From: Phytobacter ursingii
GTDB lineage: Bacteria; Pseudomonadota; Gammaproteobacteria; Enterobacterales; Enterobacteriaceae
Direction: 5' to 3'
Assembly (NCBI GenBank): GCA_901456055.1
Contig: CABDWT010000004.1
Location: 496,001-560,000, forward strand
DNA length: 64,000 bases
Positions within the stretch are counted from its first letter, which is position 1. Every line of letters starts with the position of its first letter. The position numbers and the translations under genes were made by a program. Shown here piece after piece: positions 23,050-33,213 of this stretch. The notes beneath the pieces were generated by a model. The model ran no database searches and was not told where the DNA came from. It saw nothing but the letters and a program-made list of their open reading frames with translations.

Positions 23050-23973
23050 TCACAACCCCCGTCCCTGTACGCCCTGATACAGCTTTGTGACCTCGGTAAA
23101 ATACTCTGTCAGATAGTTAATACAGACCTGCACCTTTAACGGCAATTTGTCCTTTTCGGTATACAGCGCCCAGACCGGACGCGGATCGGACTGATAGCGG
23201 CTAAACAAGATCTCCAGCGTCCCGTTATTGATCTCATTGATCGCCCACATCAAGGGTACATAGGCGATCCCGGCCCCGGCGGTAAGCCAGCGCGTCATGG
23301 TCATTGGATCGTTGGTGACAAAGCGACCCTGGGGGATCAGGCGAGTGGAAATGCCCTCTGGTGCTATCAGCTCAAATTCATTATCCGGCCTCACGCTGTA
23401 TTCCAGCCATGAATGGTTCACCAGATCCGTGGGTTTTTCCGGAATGCCATATTGCGCCAGATAGCTTTTGGCCGCGCAGACGACCATTGGCATCGCGCCC
23501 AGGCGGCGTGAAAACAAGCTCGAATCCTGCAACGCGCCCACCCGGATGACAACATCCAGCCCGTCGGCAATCAGGTCCGGCGCAGGAATACCTGTCACCA
23601 GATTGACCGATAAACCAGGATATTCTTTCAGCATCGCAGCGGTCATCTGCGCGAGGACATTGTGCGCCATGGTTGAAGAACAACCAATGCGCAGCGTACC
23701 GATAGGCGTGTTATTAAAAGCGTATAGCTGCTCATGCACATCCTGCACTTCGTGCAGCATGCGTCGGCACCCCTGGTAGTAAATTTTCCCGGCTTCGGTG
23801 AGCCCAAGGCTACGTGTGCTGCGGTTTAGCAGCTTTACCTGTAGTTCATCTTCCAGCTTCGCCACCGTTTGACTGATGGATGACACGCTCATTTGTAACT
23901 GCCGCGCCGCGGCAGTAAACGAGCCTTGTTCCACCACTTTGGCGAATACCGACATGCGTTTCAGTCGTTCCAT
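23050..23973 (-). CDS. aaeR: AaeR, LysR-type activator of aaeXAB
   Basis: AaeR activates the divergent aaeXAB efflux operon in response to aromatic carboxylates such as p-hydroxybenzoate. The 307-aa protein (E. coli 309) has the N-terminal winged helix (MSVFAKVVEQGSFTAAARQLQMS, about residues 8-30) and the C-terminal periplasmic-binding-like effector domain. It is divergent from aaeX across a 173-bp gap, the usual arrangement for a LysR regulator and its target. Confidence 0.95.
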   Translation of the reverse strand: MERLKRMSVFAKVVEQGSFTAAARQLQMSVSSISQTVAKLEDELQVKLLNRSTRSLGLTEAGKIYYQGCRRMLHEVQDVHEQLYAFNNTPIGTLRIGCSSTMAHNVLAQMTAAMLKEYPGLSVNLVTGIPAPDLIADGLDVVIRVGALQDSSLFSRRLGAMPMVVCAAKSYLAQYGIPEKPTDLVNHSWLEYSVRPDNEFELIAPEGISTRLIPQGRFVTNDPMTMTRWLTAGAGIAYVPLMWAINEINNGTLEILFSRYQSDPRPVWALYTEKDKLPLKVQVCINYLTEYFTEVTKLYQGVQGRGL

Positions 23974-23988
23974 TATTCACTCTGGCTT

Positions 23989-24010
23989 AAAAGTGATTTA
24001 GATCACATAA
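23989..24010. promoter_or_regulatory. CRP-like site upstream of aaeR
   Basis: AGTGA-TTTAGA-TCACA has the two half-sites and 6-bp spacing of a CRP site, and the flanking A residues also fit. It lies 15 bp before the aaeR start and about 140 bp before aaeX. The sequence match is good; the regulatory role is inferred. Confidence 0.4.
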
Positions 24011-24146
24011 TATAGATAACAGCATAACAGTTACGTTAATATACTATTTGCTGAATAATTAACGTGCCGATCTCGCCTTGCTTCCTGCTCCGCTGCGGTG
24101 CGTATAAGAAATATTGTCGCCTGCATTCTCTCTAATCAAGGTCAAC

Positions 24147-24350
24147 ATGAGTCTGTTTCCCGTTATCGTGGTGTTCGGTCTGTCGTTCCCACCGATTTTT
24201 TTTGAATTGCTTTTGTCACTGGCGATCTTCTGGCTGGTGCGCCGCATGCTGATCCCAACCGGGATCTATGATTTTGTCTGGCATCCGGCGTTGTTCAACA
24301 CTGCGCTTTACTGCTGCTTGTTTTACCTGCTGTCGCGTCTGTTTGTTTGA
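24147..24350 (+). CDS. aaeX: AaeX small membrane protein
   Basis: The 67-aa protein starts at [16 protein letters not shown] and has two hydrophobic helices; it matches E. coli AaeX in length and sequence. The frame is open 11 codons further upstream, but AAGGTCAAC precedes the ATG used here and the homology begins there. It belongs to the DUF1656 family that accompanies fusion-protein/FUSC efflux pairs. Its own function is unknown. It is first in aaeXAB and ends 7 bp before aaeA. Confidence 0.93.
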   Translation: MSLFPVIVVFGLSFPPIFFELLLSLAIFWLVRRMLIPTGIYDFVWHPALFNTALYCCLFYLLSRLFV

Positions 24351-24357
24351 GGTTGAA

Positions 24358-25290
24358 GTGAAAACACTAACAAGAAATCTCTTTCGTACCGCCATCACCC
24401 TGGCGCTGGTTATCCTTGCTTTCATCGCTATTTTCCGCGCATGGGTGTACTACACAGAATCCCCCTGGACCCGCGATGCGCGCTTTAGCGCCGACGTGGT
24501 CGCTATCGCGCCTGACGTTGCCGGGTTAATTACCGACGTCAGTGTTCACGATAACCAACTGGTTAAAAAAGACCAGGTGCTGTTTACCATCGATCGACCG
24601 CGTTACCAGAAAGCGCTGGAAGAGGCCGAAGCCGATGTCGCTTATTACCAGGCGCTGGAAAGTGAAAAGCGCCGTGAGGCCGGCCGCCGTAACCAGCTTG
24701 GCGTTCAGGCGATGTCCCGCGAAGAAATCGATCAGGCCAATAATGTCTTGCAGACAGTATTACATCAACTGGCTAAAGCGCAGGCCACGCGTGACCTGGC
24801 CAAACTGGATCTGGAACGTACCGTTATTCGCGCGCCGGCAGACGGCTGGATTACCAACCTGAATGTCTACGCCGGTGAGTTCATTACCCGTGGTTCTACT
24901 GCTGTTGCGCTGGTTAAGCAGAATTCCTTTTATGTTCAGGCTTATATGGAAGAGACCAAGCTCGAAGGCGTCCATCCGGGCTTCCGGGCTGAAATTACCC
25001 CGCTGGGCAGCAACCGCGTTCTGAAAGGTACCGTGGAAAGCGTGGCCGCCGGGGTGACCAATGCCAGCAGCAGCAACGACAGCAAAGGGATGGCGACCAT
25101 TGACTCGAATCTTGAGTGGGTACGTCTGGCGCAACGCGTGCCGGTACGTATTCGCCTGGATGAGCAGCAGGGGAACCTTTGGCCAGCAGGCACGACGGCC
25201 ACGGTTGTGGTAACGGGTCAAACCGATCGCGATGAGAGCCACGACTCTTTCTTCCGCAAACTGGCTCATCGCCTGCGTGAGTTTGGTTAA
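24358..25290 (+). CDS. aaeA: AaeA, periplasmic adaptor of p-hydroxybenzoic acid efflux pump
   Basis: AaeA is the membrane fusion protein that joins AaeB to an outer-membrane channel for export of aromatic carboxylic acids. It starts with GTG at 24358 ([11 protein letters not shown]), giving 310 residues as in E. coli. One N-terminal membrane helix (about 12-30) is followed by a lipoyl half, an alpha-helical hairpin (about 80-140), the second lipoyl half ([13 protein letters not shown]) and beta-barrel segments. It is 5 bp from aaeB. Confidence 0.95.
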   Translation: MKTLTRNLFRTAITLALVILAFIAIFRAWVYYTESPWTRDARFSADVVAIAPDVAGLITDVSVHDNQLVKKDQVLFTIDRPRYQKALEEAEADVAYYQALESEKRREAGRRNQLGVQAMSREEIDQANNVLQTVLHQLAKAQATRDLAKLDLERTVIRAPADGWITNLNVYAGEFITRGSTAVALVKQNSFYVQAYMEETKLEGVHPGFRAEITPLGSNRVLKGTVESVAAGVTNASSSNDSKGMATIDSNLEWVRLAQRVPVRIRLDEQQGNLWPAGTTATVVVTGQTDRDESHDSFFRKLAHRLREFG

Positions 25291-25295
25291 TTACT

Positions 25296-27263
25296 ATGGC
25301 TATGTTTTCCATCGCCAGTTACCACGTTCGCTTCGCGCTAAAACTGGCGTGCGCTATCGTACTGGCGCTGTTCGTCGGCTTTCATTTTCAACTTGAAACG
25401 CCGCGCTGGGCGGTATTGACGGCGGCGATTGTGGCGGCAGGTCCGGCTTTTGCTGCCGGGGGCGAACCCTGGTCGGGTGCGATTCGTTATCGCGGTATGT
25501 TGCGTATTATCGGTACCTTTATTGGCTGTATCGCCGCTCTGACCATCATTATCGCCATGATCCGCGCGCCATTCTTAATGTTGACGGTGTGTTGTATCTG
25601 GGCGGGGTTTTGTACCTGGCTTTCTTCGCTCGTCCGGGTGGAGAACTCTTATGCCTGGGGACTGGCGGGCTATACGGCGCTGATCATTGTTGTGACGATC
25701 CAGAGCGAACCGCTGCTGGCGCCTCAGTTTGCCGTTGAGCGTTGCAGTGAAATCGTCATCGGTATTGTCTGCGCCATTGCGGCAGATTTGCTGTTCTCTC
25801 CCCGTTCGATCAAACGCGAAATTGACCGCGAGGTGGACAGTCTGCTGGTGGCCCAATACCAGCTCATGCAGATGTGCATTAAACATGGCGACCCTGAAGA
25901 AGTGGATAAAGCCTGGGGAGCGCTGGTGCGTCGCACGACTGCCCTGGAAGGGATGCGCAGCAACCTGAAAATTGAATCCTCCCGCTGGGGGCGCGCGAAC
26001 CGTCGCCTGACCGCGATCAATACCTTGTCGCTTACGCTGATTACTCAGGCTTGTGAAACGTATCTGATCCAGAATACGCGACCCGAGCTGATGACCGACA
26101 CATTCCGGGAACTGTTCGACGCACCTGTAGAAACCGTTCAGGATGTGCACAGACAAATGAAGCGGATGCGCCGGGTGATTGCCTGGACCGGTGAACGCGA
26201 AACGCCCGTCACCATTTATAGCTGGGTCGGTGCGGCAACGCGGTATTTACTGCTCAAGCGCGGCGTGGTGAGCAACACCAAAATCAGCGCGACGGAGGAA
26301 GAGGTTCTGCGTGGCGAAGTGGTTATCAAACCGGCATCGGCGGAACGCCATCATGCGATGGTCAACTTCTGGCGTACCACCTTATCCTGCGGGTTAGGAA
26401 CGTTGTTCTGGTTGTGGAGCGGCTGGACTTCAGGCAGTGGAACCATGGTGATGATCGCGGTGGTGACGTCGCTGGCAATGCGTCTGCCAAATCCGAAAAT
26501 GGTGGCCATCGATTTTCTGATAGGTACGTTGGTCGCCCTGCCGGTCGGGGCGCTCTATTTTCTGTTTATTATTCCCTCGACGCAGCAGAGCATGCTGTTG
26601 CTCTGTATCAGCCTGGCTGTGCTGGCTTTTTTTGCCGGTGTCGAAGTGCAAAAACGGCGGCTGGGATCGCTGGGCGCGCTGGCGAGTACCATCAATATTA
26701 TCGTGCTCGATAACCCGATGACCTTTAAATTCAGTCAATTTCTTGATAATGCGCTTGGGCAAATCATCGGCTGTGGGTTGGCGCTGATCGTCATTTTACT
26801 GGTACGGGATAATTCGCAGGCACGGACCGGACGTATGCTGCTCAACCAGTTTGTCTCGGCGGCCGTCTCGGCGATGACAACCAACAGCGCGCGACGGAAA
26901 GAGAACCATCTGCCTGCGCTCTACCAGCAGCTATTTTTATTGTTGAATAAATTCCCTGGCGATGTGGCGAAATTCCGCCTGGCGCTGACATTGATCATTG
27001 CTCATCAGCGTTTACGTGATGCGCCTGTACCGGTGAATGATGAGCTTTCGGCGTTCCATCGACAGCTTCGCCGTACGGCTGATAGCGTCATCTCTGCCCG
27101 ATCTGACAGCAGACGACGGCACTATTTCTCGCAATTGCTGGAAGAGCTGGAGGTCTATCAGGCGAAATTGCAGCACTGGGATGCGCCGCCGCAGGTGACC
27201 GAGCCGGTAAAACGACTTGCCGGGATGTTACACAAATATCAGCATGCGCTAACCAGCAGCTAG
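25296..27263 (+). CDS. aaeB: AaeB, p-hydroxybenzoic acid efflux permease
   Basis: AaeB is the inner-membrane transporter of the AaeAB pump, a metabolic relief valve for p-hydroxybenzoate and related acids. The 655 residues equal E. coli AaeB. Two membrane blocks of about five to six helices each (about residues 10-160 and 365-510) are each followed by a soluble domain, the FUSC-family layout. The conserved [12 protein letters not shown] segment opens a loop of the second block. Confidence 0.96.
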   Translation: MAMFSIASYHVRFALKLACAIVLALFVGFHFQLETPRWAVLTAAIVAAGPAFAAGGEPWSGAIRYRGMLRIIGTFIGCIAALTIIIAMIRAPFLMLTVCCIWAGFCTWLSSLVRVENSYAWGLAGYTALIIVVTIQSEPLLAPQFAVERCSEIVIGIVCAIAADLLFSPRSIKREIDREVDSLLVAQYQLMQMCIKHGDPEEVDKAWGALVRRTTALEGMRSNLKIESSRWGRANRRLTAINTLSLTLITQACETYLIQNTRPELMTDTFRELFDAPVETVQDVHRQMKRMRRVIAWTGERETPVTIYSWVGAATRYLLLKRGVVSNTKISATEEEVLRGEVVIKPASAERHHAMVNFWRTTLSCGLGTLFWLWSGWTSGSGTMVMIAVVTSLAMRLPNPKMVAIDFLIGTLVALPVGALYFLFIIPSTQQSMLLLCISLAVLAFFAGVEVQKRRLGSLGALASTINIIVLDNPMTFKFSQFLDNALGQIIGCGLALIVILLVRDNSQARTGRMLLNQFVSAAVSAMTTNSARRKENHLPALYQQLFLLLNKFPGDVAKFRLALTLIIAHQRLRDAPVPVNDELSAFHRQLRRTADSVISARSDSRRRHYFSQLLEELEVYQAKLQHWDAPPQVTEPVKRLAGMLHKYQHALTSS

Positions 27264-27268
27264 AGCCG

Positions 27269-27297
27269 AAACCGACGCCAGAAGCGTCGGTTTTTTT
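27269..27297 (+). terminator. Terminator after aaeXAB
   Basis: ACCGACGC pairs with GCGTCGGT around CAGAA and is followed by seven T residues. It starts 8 bp past the aaeB stop codon, so the dehydrogenase gene downstream needs its own promoter. Confidence 0.93.
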
Positions 27298-27346
27298 ATG
27301 GCTATACTTTACGGGAGCTTTTGTAAATCACAGATCAGGAGGACAA

Positions 27347-28801
27347 ATGACAACGCAGGCATTGCAGGACAGCGAACTGTTCCAGACAGGTTATCTTGTC
27401 GATGGTGTCTGGAAATCGTTGGACACGACATTTGACGTACTGAACCCGGCAACGGGTGAGGTTATCGTAAAAGTCGCGAAAGCCGGGAAAAAAGAGACTG
27501 AAGCCGCTATCGCCGCAGCCTCGAGGGCTTTTCCCGCCTGGCGTGCGAAAACCGCAAAAGAGCGTTCCGCCATCCTCTACCGCTGGTACGAATTGATTAT
27601 TGAAAACAAAAGCTGGCTGGGAAGGCTGATGACCACCGAACAGGGCAAGCCGTTAAAAGAAGCCGAAGGCGAGGTGGAATATGCTGCAAGCTTTATTCAA
27701 TGGTTCGCCGAGCAAGCGAAGCGGGCTAATGGCGAAATTATTCCGCCGATAAAACCCGGTTCGCGTATTTTGGCGACTCGTGAACCGATAGGGGTGGTGG
27801 CAGCAATAACCCCCTGGAATTTCCCGATGGCCATGCTGACCCGTAAGCTGGGACCCGCGTTAGCCGCAGGATGTACGGGGGTGATTAAACCTGCCAATAA
27901 CACTCCACTGAGCGCCTTTGCGCTCCTGGCGCTGGCAAAAAAAGCGGGTGTGCCGGACGGTGTGCTGAATGCAGTTGCCGGGAATACATCCGAAATCAGC
28001 GACGCGATCATGGCGAGTCATGAGGTACGCAAAATTTCCTTTACCGGATCTACCGCCGTGGGCAAAACATTGATGCGTAACGCGGCCGAAACCATGAAGA
28101 AAGTGTCGATGGAACTGGGGGGCAACGCGCCTTATATCGTCTTTGAAGATGCCGATATTGATGCCGCAGTCAAAGGGGCGATTGCCAACAAATTCCGTAA
28201 TGCCGGGCAAGTATGCGTGAGTGTAAACCGTTTCTACATCCATGAGTCGGTGTATGACGCTTTCACGCAAAAACTGGCAGAGGCGGTTAGTGCCCTCAAG
28301 GTCGGGAACGGTCTTGACGACGGTGTTATCGTCGGCCCGCTTATTGAAACTTCTGCCGTGGATAAAGTGCGTGAACACGTGGAAGATGCCGTCGCGAAAG
28401 GGGCGAAAATTCTGGCAGGTGGGAAAGCGCATGCGCTGGGGGGGAATTTCTGGCAACCCACCGTGCTGGGTGATTGCAGCGATGGCATGAAGCTGGCGAA
28501 CGAAGAGACTTTTGGTCCGGTTGCTGCCTGTTTTCGTTTTACGACCGAGGATGAAGTTATCCAGCGCGCTAACGCAACGCCGTTTGGCCTGGCAGCCTAT
28601 TTTTACACCCAAAACTTATCCCGCGTGTTTCGCGTCTCCCAGGCGATTGAAAGTGGGATGATTGGTATTAATGAATGTGCGGTCTCCACTGAACTGGGGC
28701 CGTTTGGCGGCGTAAAAGAGTCTGGCCTGGGGCGGGAAGGCTCCGTTCTGGGGCTGGAAGAGTTTATGGAAGTCAAAACCCTGCATCTCGGGGGCTTGTA
28801 A
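27347..28801 (+). CDS. NAD(P)-dependent succinate-semialdehyde dehydrogenase-like aldehyde dehydrogenase
   Basis: The 484-aa protein is a full-length aldehyde dehydrogenase of the GabD/SSADH group, which oxidises succinate semialdehyde to succinate. Visible are the oxyanion asparagine 158 in TPWNFP, the cofactor segment SFTGSTAVGK (231-240), the general base Glu256 in ELGGNAP and the nucleophile Cys290 in GQVCV. Unlike E. coli GabD (GQTCVCANR) it lacks the second cysteine two residues on, which serves redox control in that enzyme. GGAGG stands before the ATG. E. coli has no gene here between aaeB and yhcO. The true substrate is not determined by sequence. Confidence 0.85.
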   Translation: MTTQALQDSELFQTGYLVDGVWKSLDTTFDVLNPATGEVIVKVAKAGKKETEAAIAAASRAFPAWRAKTAKERSAILYRWYELIIENKSWLGRLMTTEQGKPLKEAEGEVEYAASFIQWFAEQAKRANGEIIPPIKPGSRILATREPIGVVAAITPWNFPMAMLTRKLGPALAAGCTGVIKPANNTPLSAFALLALAKKAGVPDGVLNAVAGNTSEISDAIMASHEVRKISFTGSTAVGKTLMRNAAETMKKVSMELGGNAPYIVFEDADIDAAVKGAIANKFRNAGQVCVSVNRFYIHESVYDAFTQKLAEAVSALKVGNGLDDGVIVGPLIETSAVDKVREHVEDAVAKGAKILAGGKAHALGGNFWQPTVLGDCSDGMKLANEETFGPVAACFRFTTEDEVIQRANATPFGLAAYFYTQNLSRVFRVSQAIESGMIGINECAVSTELGPFGGVKESGLGREGSVLGLEEFMEVKTLHLGGL

Positions 28802-28806
28802 TGAAA

Positions 28807-28826
28807 CGGGCGGCGTAAGCCGCCCG
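28807..28826 (+). terminator. Compact hairpin after the dehydrogenase gene
   Basis: CGGGCGGC-GTAA-GCCGCCCG is a perfect 8-bp GC stem with a GNRA-type tetraloop, 6 bp after the stop. No T-run follows, so it may protect the mRNA end or pause polymerase rather than terminate fully. Confidence 0.5.
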
Positions 28827-28846
28827 ACAGGGCTGGATGGCGGACA

Positions 28847-29113
28847 ATGAATATCTATACCTTCGATTTTGCTGAGATAGACACCCAAAACATGTTCTAT
28901 CGCGAATTTTCCCGCCGGTTTGCGCTCGCTGGAGCCAGCATTACCGATCTGGATTCATTATGGTTAGCGGTGACGGAAACGTTGCCGTTGCCGGTTGAAA
29001 TTGAGTTCATTCATCTTAGCGAAACGCTGCGGCGTCGTTTTGGCGCGTTAATTCTCTTGTTTGATGAAGCAGAGGAAGAGCTGGAAGGTCAGTTGCGTTT
29101 TAACATCCGTTAA
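28847..29113 (+). CDS. yhcO: YhcO, barstar-family protein
   Basis: The 88-aa protein (E. coli 90) belongs to the barstar family of ribonuclease-inhibitor folds, with the family ends MNIYTFDF and [18 protein letters not shown]. No barnase-like nuclease is encoded nearby, so an inhibitor role is only inferred from the fold. It follows the dehydrogenase gene by 45 bp on the same strand and converges on the yhcN-type pair. Confidence 0.88.
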   Translation: MNIYTFDFAEIDTQNMFYREFSRRFALAGASITDLDSLWLAVTETLPLPVEIEFIHLSETLRRRFGALILLFDEAEEELEGQLRFNIR

Positions 29114-29119
29114 GGCAGC

Positions 29120-29146
29120 AAAAAAAAGCCCCCGACAGGCGGGGGC
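29120..29146 (-). terminator. Terminator after the yhcN-type genes
   Basis: On the minus strand GCCCCCG pairs with CGGGGGC and is followed by eight T residues. It lies 26 bp past the stop of the yhcN paralogue at 29173. The A-run on the plus strand precedes the stem, so it does not serve yhcO. Confidence 0.85.
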
Positions 29147-29172
29147 AAGTCGTCGGAGTAGACGACGAGGGT

Positions 29173-29436
29173 TTATTTGTAGAGTTCCGCCGTTGCGTGC
29201 CAGGTATCACCTTCCTGGAGTTCGGTCACGTGGTAGGCTTTCGCACCCGCCGCGTCCGCTTTGGCAGACAGTTCATCGCGAATGCTCATTGGAGAACTTG
29301 CGGTCTGGGAAACAGAAATAGAGCCCATGGCCTGCATGTTTTGCGTTTGATTATCGGAAAGTTGGGTAGCTGCGCTGGCGCCAAATGAGATCAGTGAAGC
29401 TAAACCAAGGGCTGCGATGATGACGTTACGTTTCAT
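29173..29436 (-). CDS. YhcN-type DUF1471 periplasmic stress protein (paralogue)
   Basis: The 87-aa product has a cleavable signal peptide (MKRNVIIAALGLASLISFGASAA) and a small DUF1471 (BhsA/McbA-like) domain ending TWHATAELYK, identical in its last residues to the YhcN next to it. The ATG at 29434-29436 is preceded by GGAGAAAG. Proteins of this family accumulate under acid, peroxide or envelope stress and affect biofilm. It lies 95 bp downstream of yhcN on the same strand and looks like an old tandem duplicate. Confidence 0.9.
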   Translation of the reverse strand: MKRNVIIAALGLASLISFGASAATQLSDNQTQNMQAMGSISVSQTASSPMSIRDELSAKADAAGAKAYHVTELQEGDTWHATAELYK

Positions 29437-29531
29437 TGTCTTTCTCCTCAATACTCAACGGCGAGAAGGTTTATACCGCTATTTTTATGCCTGGTGCCGC
29501 TGAGTGATGATGACATAGGGTGGTCGGTTAA

Positions 29532-29795
29532 TTATTTATACAGCTCAGCAGTGGCGTGCCAGCTATCGCCCGTACGTGCTTCGATGATGCGATAAGAAGA
29601 CGCACCCTGCTCTTCAGCTTTTTTGTTCAGTTCTGCACGCATATCCATGGGGGACGATGCAACGCCGCCGACAGAGACGGTACCTAATGACTGGCGGTTT
29701 TGCGCCTGGTCAGTATCAATAGAGCTCGCCGCAAAGGCGCCGAATGACAGAACAGAAAGAATGCTGAGTGTTGCTACAGTTGATTTGATTTTCAT
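29532..29795 (-). CDS. yhcN: YhcN, DUF1471 periplasmic stress protein
   Basis: The 87-aa product starts at MKIKSTVATLS and matches E. coli YhcN, which responds to cytoplasmic acid and peroxide stress. A signal peptide covers about residues 1-22 (ending FGAFA). The mature DUF1471 domain has the SVGGVASSPMDMR turn and ends TWHATAELYK. The frame is open 19 codons further up, but GAGGTAAG stands before the ATG used here. Confidence 0.94.
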   Translation of the reverse strand: MKIKSTVATLSILSVLSFGAFAASSIDTDQAQNRQSLGTVSVGGVASSPMDMRAELNKKAEEQGASSYRIIEARTGDSWHATAELYK

Positions 29796-30155
29796 AATGC
29801 TTACCTCGTCGAATCGTAATTCCTGAGGGCTTTGTTTCGTGACCCTCATCACAAAATCAAGTATACACTAATAACGCGTAAAATTAATACCGAGCTAATT
29901 ATTGCTATTGTAAGTAAGTGGTAAAGAAACCTTTTTTTATAGTCAAAAAGATATAAAAAACGGCTGTTCTTGCCCTGTGTGCATTTTTTTATTGTTGAAA
30001 ATCAGCGTGATGAGTGGCTTTGATTTTTTGTGCGAAAACATTCATCACGTGAATGAAATGCGACAGAAATTCGCACATTGTGTTAAAACAAAGGGGCGGT
30101 AGAAAGAAAAAGACCGTTGGCGGGGCGTATCCCCGGCGTGAAACCGGGGAGCGAA
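29796..30155 (-). promoter_or_regulatory. Upstream region of yhcN and end of argR transcript
   Basis: These 360 bp hold no gene. Near argR a stem TCCCCGG/CCGGGGA (30129-30149) may help end the argR transcript but lacks a close T-run. 29870-30060 is strongly AT-rich and should contain the yhcN promoter. At 30041-30058 CATTCA-TCACG-TGAATG forms an inverted repeat around the perfect palindrome TCACGTGA. I could not assign a factor. Confidence 0.4.
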
Positions 30156-30629
<474 letters not shown>

Positions 30630-30652
30630 TCACCCGTATTAAGGCCGTGAAA

Positions 30653-30690
30653 ACTACATTATTATGCACATGGATGAATTTTTATGCAAA
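30653..30690 (-). promoter_or_regulatory. Tandem ARG boxes (ArgR autoregulation)
   Basis: Two 18-bp elements resembling the ARG box consensus (TGAAT-N4-ATTCA) lie 2 bp apart. On the minus strand they read TTTGCATAAAAATTCATC (30673-30690) and TGTGCATAATAATGTAGT (30653-30670). Paired boxes overlapping the argR promoter are known in E. coli. Confidence 0.8.
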
Positions 30691-31969
<1,279 letters not shown>

Positions 31970-32013
31970 ATAGCTGCCGTCGTCTGGTGTGCCGTTTGCC
32001 TCCAGAGATGCGC

Positions 32014-32048
32014 AAAAAAACCGGAGTTCATTGGGCTCCGGTTTTTTT
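32014..32048. terminator. Bidirectional terminator between mdh and degS
   Basis: AACCGGAG pairs with CTCCGGTT around a 9-nt loop, with an A-run on the left and a T-run on the right. It can end both mdh and the convergent degS transcript. Confidence 0.92.
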
Positions 32049-32055
32049 ATCGCGG

Positions 32056-33123
32056 CTAGTTGGTCGCCGGGTATTCCTGGATCGTGACCTGCAGTTTCAG
32101 CTTCTTATCATCACGCATCACTTCAACCGGGATTTCTGACCCGGGACGGATCTCCGCGACCTGGTCCATGGTTTCCAGAGCAGAGACGGCCGGCTTACCA
32201 TTTACGCTGACAATCACATCATTCACCTGAATACCGGCCCGGGCTGCAGGACCATCTGGCGAGACTTCATTGACCACAATTCCCTGTATCTGATCGATGC
32301 CGCCGCTCTGGGAATGCATAGGGGCGATTTCTCTCCCGCCGATACCGATATAGCCACGGATCACCCGACCATCGCGAATCAACTTATCCATGATTTTCGT
32401 CGCGAGCTGGAAGGGGATAGCGAAGCCAATACCTTCCGGCGTCTCGCCATCGTTGCTTTTGTCGAAAGAGAGCGTATTGATCCCCATTAACTCCCCCAGC
32501 GAGTTCACCAGCGCGCCGCCGGAGTTGCCATGGTTGATGGAGGCATCCGTTTGTAGGAAATTCTGTCGACCAGTAGGGTTCAGGCCAATTCGCCCGGTGG
32601 CGCTGATGATCCCCTGGGTAATGGTTTGCCCCAGGTTATAGGGGTTACCAATCGCCAGTACCACATCACCAATGTGCGGTACACGATGCGGATTGATCGG
32701 AATCACCGGCAGACCGCCTGTGGCGTTGATTTTCAGCACCGCCAGGTCGGTAAGAGAATCCGAACCTACCAGAAGCGCTTCAAAAACGCGGCCATCCTGC
32801 AAGGCAACGATAATCTGGTCCGCATCGTTAATGACATGTTTATTCGTCACGATATAGCCGCGTTGATCCATGATCACCCCGGAACCCAGGGTACGGATTT
32901 CCAGACGATTATGCGATGACGTATTCATACTGCGGTTGTAGACATACACGACCGCGGGCGCAGCGCGGCGAACCGCCGGGTTATAGCTGGCGGGCGTTTC
33001 ATCGGTACTGTCAAATTGCGTTGCGGTTAGCGGGTTATGCTGGCGTAGCGAAGGCAGGGCGGCGAGGATAATGCCACCAACCATCAAACCAATTGCCACC
33101 GAGCGTAAGAGCTTCAAAAACAT
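32056..33123 (-). CDS. degS: DegS, site-1 protease of the sigma-E pathway
   Basis: DegS is an inner-membrane serine protease that senses unfolded outer-membrane porins through its PDZ domain and cuts RseA, starting release of sigma E. The start at MFLKLLRSVAIG gives 355 residues, as in E. coli; the frame is open 12 codons upstream without homology. One membrane anchor (about 5-25) precedes a trypsin-like domain with TNKHVI, DLAVL and the active serine in NHGNSGGAL. One PDZ domain ends the protein. It follows degQ with a hairpin between. Confidence 0.97.
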   Translation of the reverse strand: MFLKLLRSVAIGLMVGGIILAALPSLRQHNPLTATQFDSTDETPASYNPAVRRAAPAVVYVYNRSMNTSSHNRLEIRTLGSGVIMDQRGYIVTNKHVINDADQIIVALQDGRVFEALLVGSDSLTDLAVLKINATGGLPVIPINPHRVPHIGDVVLAIGNPYNLGQTITQGIISATGRIGLNPTGRQNFLQTDASINHGNSGGALVNSLGELMGINTLSFDKSNDGETPEGIGFAIPFQLATKIMDKLIRDGRVIRGYIGIGGREIAPMHSQSGGIDQIQGIVVNEVSPDGPAARAGIQVNDVIVSVNGKPAVSALETMDQVAEIRPGSEIPVEVMRDDKKLKLQVTIQEYPATN

Positions 33124-33171
33124 GATGCGGGCGTCGTCATTAGGGAGTCGCAGCAGCATAACACGAGTTAT

Positions 33172-33201
33172 CCGGACATCACATGCAGCGGTGATGTCCG
33201 G
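33172..33201. other. Strong hairpin between degQ and degS
   Basis: CCGGACATCAC pairs perfectly with GTGATGTCCGG around an 8-nt loop. No T-run follows on either strand. It may separate degQ and degS expression by processing or partial termination. Confidence 0.6.
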
Positions 33202-33213
33202 GATCGCATTTGC

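Noticed and set aside
27860-28612. Open frame of about 250 codons on the minus strand
   Set aside because: Antisense to the aldehyde dehydrogenase gene with no recognisable domain.
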